From NCBI GenBank assembly GCA_002729495.1, contig PBYE01000008.1, positions 9,319 to 73,318 of the forward strand: 64,000 bases of DNA. The letters are read 5' to 3'. The first letter of the stretch is position 1. Every line of letters starts with the position of its first letter. The translations under genes were made by a program, and so were the position numbers. This DNA comes from Chromatiales bacterium (GTDB lineage: Bacteria > Pseudomonadota > Gammaproteobacteria > Steroidobacterales > GCA-2729495). Below the pieces are notes generated by a model. That model was not told the DNA's origin, ran no database searches, and saw only the letters and a program-made list of their open reading frames with translations. Positions 62,149 to 64,000 of this stretch are shown one piece after another.

Positions 62149-63512
62149 GCCTGAGCGACATAATTTGCCTTGTCGCGCCTGATGTGTCGGCCGAACCAGG
62201 TATATGCCGCAAGGCCTAAAACCAGGTTTGAAATCGCGGCGGCAACAAATATACCGTTCATGCCAATTATCATCTGACCCACAAACGCGAGTGGCAGGAA
62301 CACGACAAAGGCCCGTGACACAGAGATTGCGACACCGGGCAACGGGTCTCCGATACCGTTAAATCCTGCGCACATGGACATGACGACACCGTAGCCCGCG
62401 TAGCTGATCACCATGATCCACAAATACTCGACCGCAACCGTCTGGATACTTTCGGTATCGCTAAACAATGCCGCCAGGGGGGCCGCAAGAACTGCGAGCG
62501 CGACCGAAAGAATCAGGCCATAAACAATCGCGAACCTACCTATAGCCCTCCGCGCTTCATCTAGCCGGCCGAACTTGTGAGCCGCAATATTTTGCCCCAT
62601 GAACGGACTGGTAATCGCCGACATCGCATAGAACGCGATTAGCGCAATTGGTTCGATACGTATAGCGATGCCAAACCCTGCCACTTCATCAACGCCATAA
62701 GTAGCCAGCATCGCGACAATAATTCCGTTCGCCAGCGGCACGATGGCATTGGTCAGCATGGCCGGTAAACCAACATGCAACATGCGCCCCCAGGAATCCA
62801 TCACGTTGCGTATATGCGTAAAGGGTGTTGCAAAAATATGCAGACTGAAATGCAGGTAAGTCAGAGCGCCCAAAAGAATCAGAACATTCGCCGTCAACGT
62901 TGCCCAGGCCGCGCCGGCAATCTCCAGTCGCGGAAAACCGAACAGGCCGAAAATCATGATGGGGTCCAGTATCGCGTTAACAGCCGCGGCAATAATTATG
63001 ATCTTGCCCTCGAGCATCGTGTTGCCACGCGCGCGCATCGACGCAAGGCAAATCCACGTTACCGCCGATACGGGCGCCGACCAGTACCAGACCTCCATGT
63101 AGTCCTGGACGAACGGCATGACTTCGGGCGTTGCCCCGAGCAGCCCGAATACGGGCGAGATCGTAAACAGACCCCCCAGGCAAAGTGCCGCCACCACCAG
63201 GCCCGCCAGCGCAGCCGTATCGGTGGTCTGGCGGCGTGCGCTTAGCTGATCGTTGCGGCCGACCGCACGCGAAATCGTCGACGCAGCCCCGGCCTCGAAG
63301 CCGATGATTACGCTCGTAAGCAGCCACAAGACCGGAAAACAAAAACTGATTGCCGCCAGCGGAAGATCGCCAAGCCTGGATACAAAGAACAGGTCCACCG
63401 CATCAAAAGAAATGATTGCGATAAGCCCCAAGCCCATGGGAATAGCCTGGCGCCGCAAATGCGCAGGCACCGGCCCCGTTGTCAGGTCAGAAGACAAGTC
63501 AGCAAACCTCAT
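62139..63512 (-). CDS. MATE family efflux transporter
   Basis: This 457-residue membrane protein has about 12 hydrophobic helices in two related halves. The N-terminal LGLIAIISFDAVDLFFVSRL and LTSVIIGFEAGAASTISRAV, and the second-half AISVSRAFVVFLPLAFVGQM, match multidrug and toxic compound extrusion proteins of the NorM/DinF type. It exports organic cations or metabolites in exchange for Na+ or H+. No regulator gene is adjacent. It may be unrelated to the exopolysaccharide locus, or could export a product of the NRPS-PKS operon; distance makes the latter weak. Confidence 0.9.
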   Translation of the reverse strand: MRFADLSSDLTTGPVPAHLRRQAIPMGLGLIAIISFDAVDLFFVSRLGDLPLAAISFCFPVLWLLTSVIIGFEAGAASTISRAVGRNDQLSARRQTTDTAALAGLVVAALCLGGLFTISPVFGLLGATPEVMPFVQDYMEVWYWSAPVSAVTWICLASMRARGNTMLEGKIIIIAAAVNAILDPIMIFGLFGFPRLEIAGAAWATLTANVLILLGALTYLHFSLHIFATPFTHIRNVMDSWGRMLHVGLPAMLTNAIVPLANGIIVAMLATYGVDEVAGFGIAIRIEPIALIAFYAMSAITSPFMGQNIAAHKFGRLDEARRAIGRFAIVYGLILSVALAVLAAPLAALFSDTESIQTVAVEYLWIMVISYAGYGVVMSMCAGFNGIGDPLPGVAISVSRAFVVFLPLAFVGQMIIGMNGIFVAAAISNLVLGLAAYTWFGRHIRRDKANYVAQAQT

Positions 63513-63673
63513 GTAAACCCGGCAGGAGTGCCGGCGCTGAAGATTTACTATTCTGCCATAACAGCGGCCAACCGATCGTGTTTGTGGACCGGTCGCCCGG
63601 GGGAAATAGCCCGGCCGTCAACAGAATTAGGGTACAGTGAAAATCTACTACGACGTTGGGGACCAGGTTTGTC

Positions 63674-64000
63674 ATGGCTCAAAAATATTTGATAAGAAAA
63701 GCAATCAGTGCATTCAGCGGTGCAGCAATGCTAGTCATGCTAGCCGGTTGCGCAACGACCGGCGGTGTAGATTCCGACGCTGCCGAGGTAGCCAGGGGGC
63801 GTGAACAGTTGATCCGGGCGCTCGATGCAGCATGGGTTCGTATCGTCGCAAGCGGCAAGGCGGCAGAGGTAATCGCGACCCAGCCTCCCAATCAGCCGGG
63901 GCTGGCCTCGTCTTATTTCGTCAGGATTGCTGACTGCCTTCCTTTGCCCGACCTGACACCATTTCCGCAGAATCCGACAGGCCTGCTTAAGAAAGTGCTC
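63674..64000 (+). CDS. Lipoprotein paralogue of 5658-6599, 3'-truncated
   Basis: The reading frame starts at ATG 63674 and runs off the window after 109 codons. It has a lipoprotein signal with lipobox MLAGC near 24. The sequence then follows the protein at 5658-6599: REQLIRALDAAWVRIVASGK corresponds to RQQLVDALDAAWVRALDDGD, IADCLPLPDLTPFPQNPTG to MADCLPDPEVTRYPENPTG, and LLKKVL to TLKRIL. It is therefore a second member of the same solute-binding-like family. The 161-base gap after the MATE gene holds its promoter; the purine-rich GGGGACCAGG lies about 7 bases upstream of the ATG. Confidence 0.75.
   Translation, partial: MAQKYLIRKAISAFSGAAMLVMLAGCATTGGVDSDAAEVARGREQLIRALDAAWVRIVASGKAAEVIATQPPNQPGLASSYFVRIADCLPLPDLTPFPQNPTGLLKKVL

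Overview
The window looks like part of a gammaproteobacterial chromosome, probably a marine or sediment lineage (Woeseiaceae-like is my guess from gene content, not from a search). Base composition is moderately GC-rich, genes are tightly packed with ATGA overlaps and GGAG-type ribosome sites, and export signals are mostly Tat or lipoprotein type. No rRNA, tRNA, CRISPR array, transposase or phage gene is visible.

Region 1 (1-12.8 kb) is an accessory metabolic/periplasmic block. It has a DUF3500 gene end, a Cys-rich secreted protein, and a duplicated module: an M28-type peptidase relative followed by a 632-residue thiamine-diphosphate (ThDP) enzyme carrying a twin-arginine signal (3958-5460 with 2046-3944, and 10053-11657 with 8014-9912). 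A cytochrome c and a Tat-signal DUF1838 protein follow the second copy. A solute-binding-like lipoprotein (5658-6599) has a paralogue starting at the right edge (63674).

Region 2 (13.1-14.3 kb) is an Hvf-type RiPP metallophore locus with an intact hvfA precursor and an intact DoxX-like gene. The two maturation genes between them are reduced to an hvfB start joined to a short hvfC-like end. A cyclopropane fatty acid synthase gene follows.

Region 3 (15.6-61.1 kb) is a large exopolysaccharide locus of the exosortase-A (XrtA/PEP-CTERM) type. It holds an outer-membrane barrel, a BY-kinase-like protein with a degenerate P-loop, Wzz, Wza, a polyprenyl glycosylphosphotransferase, glycosyltransferases, a flippase, deacetylase-like proteins, SGNH hydrolases, an AsnB-type amidotransferase, two alpha/beta hydrolases, an O-ligase/polymerase and an AAA ATPase fused to an FHA domain. 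No exosortase and no PEP-CTERM substrate is encoded here. Where such loci commonly carry a small acyl-CoA ligase/decarboxylase/acyl-carrier set, this one has a two-gene hybrid NRPS-PKS (32167-42311). Its adenylation domain contains a luciferase-like monooxygenase, its PKS has KR before DH plus a vestigial adenylation subdomain, and it runs without a thioesterase into the two hydrolases. Three secreted lipoproteins (two paralogues and one heparinase II/III-like enzyme) follow; they probably trim or bind the polymer.

Region 4 (61.1-64 kb) has an exported short-chain dehydrogenase, a MATE transporter and the truncated lipoprotein paralogue.

The strongest candidate for something undescribed is the NRPS-PKS built into the exopolysaccharide locus, which suggests a polymer or lipid carrier decorated with an aminoacyl-polyketide. 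Next come the paired peptidase/Tat-ThDP-enzyme modules and the hvf locus with its maturases deleted.
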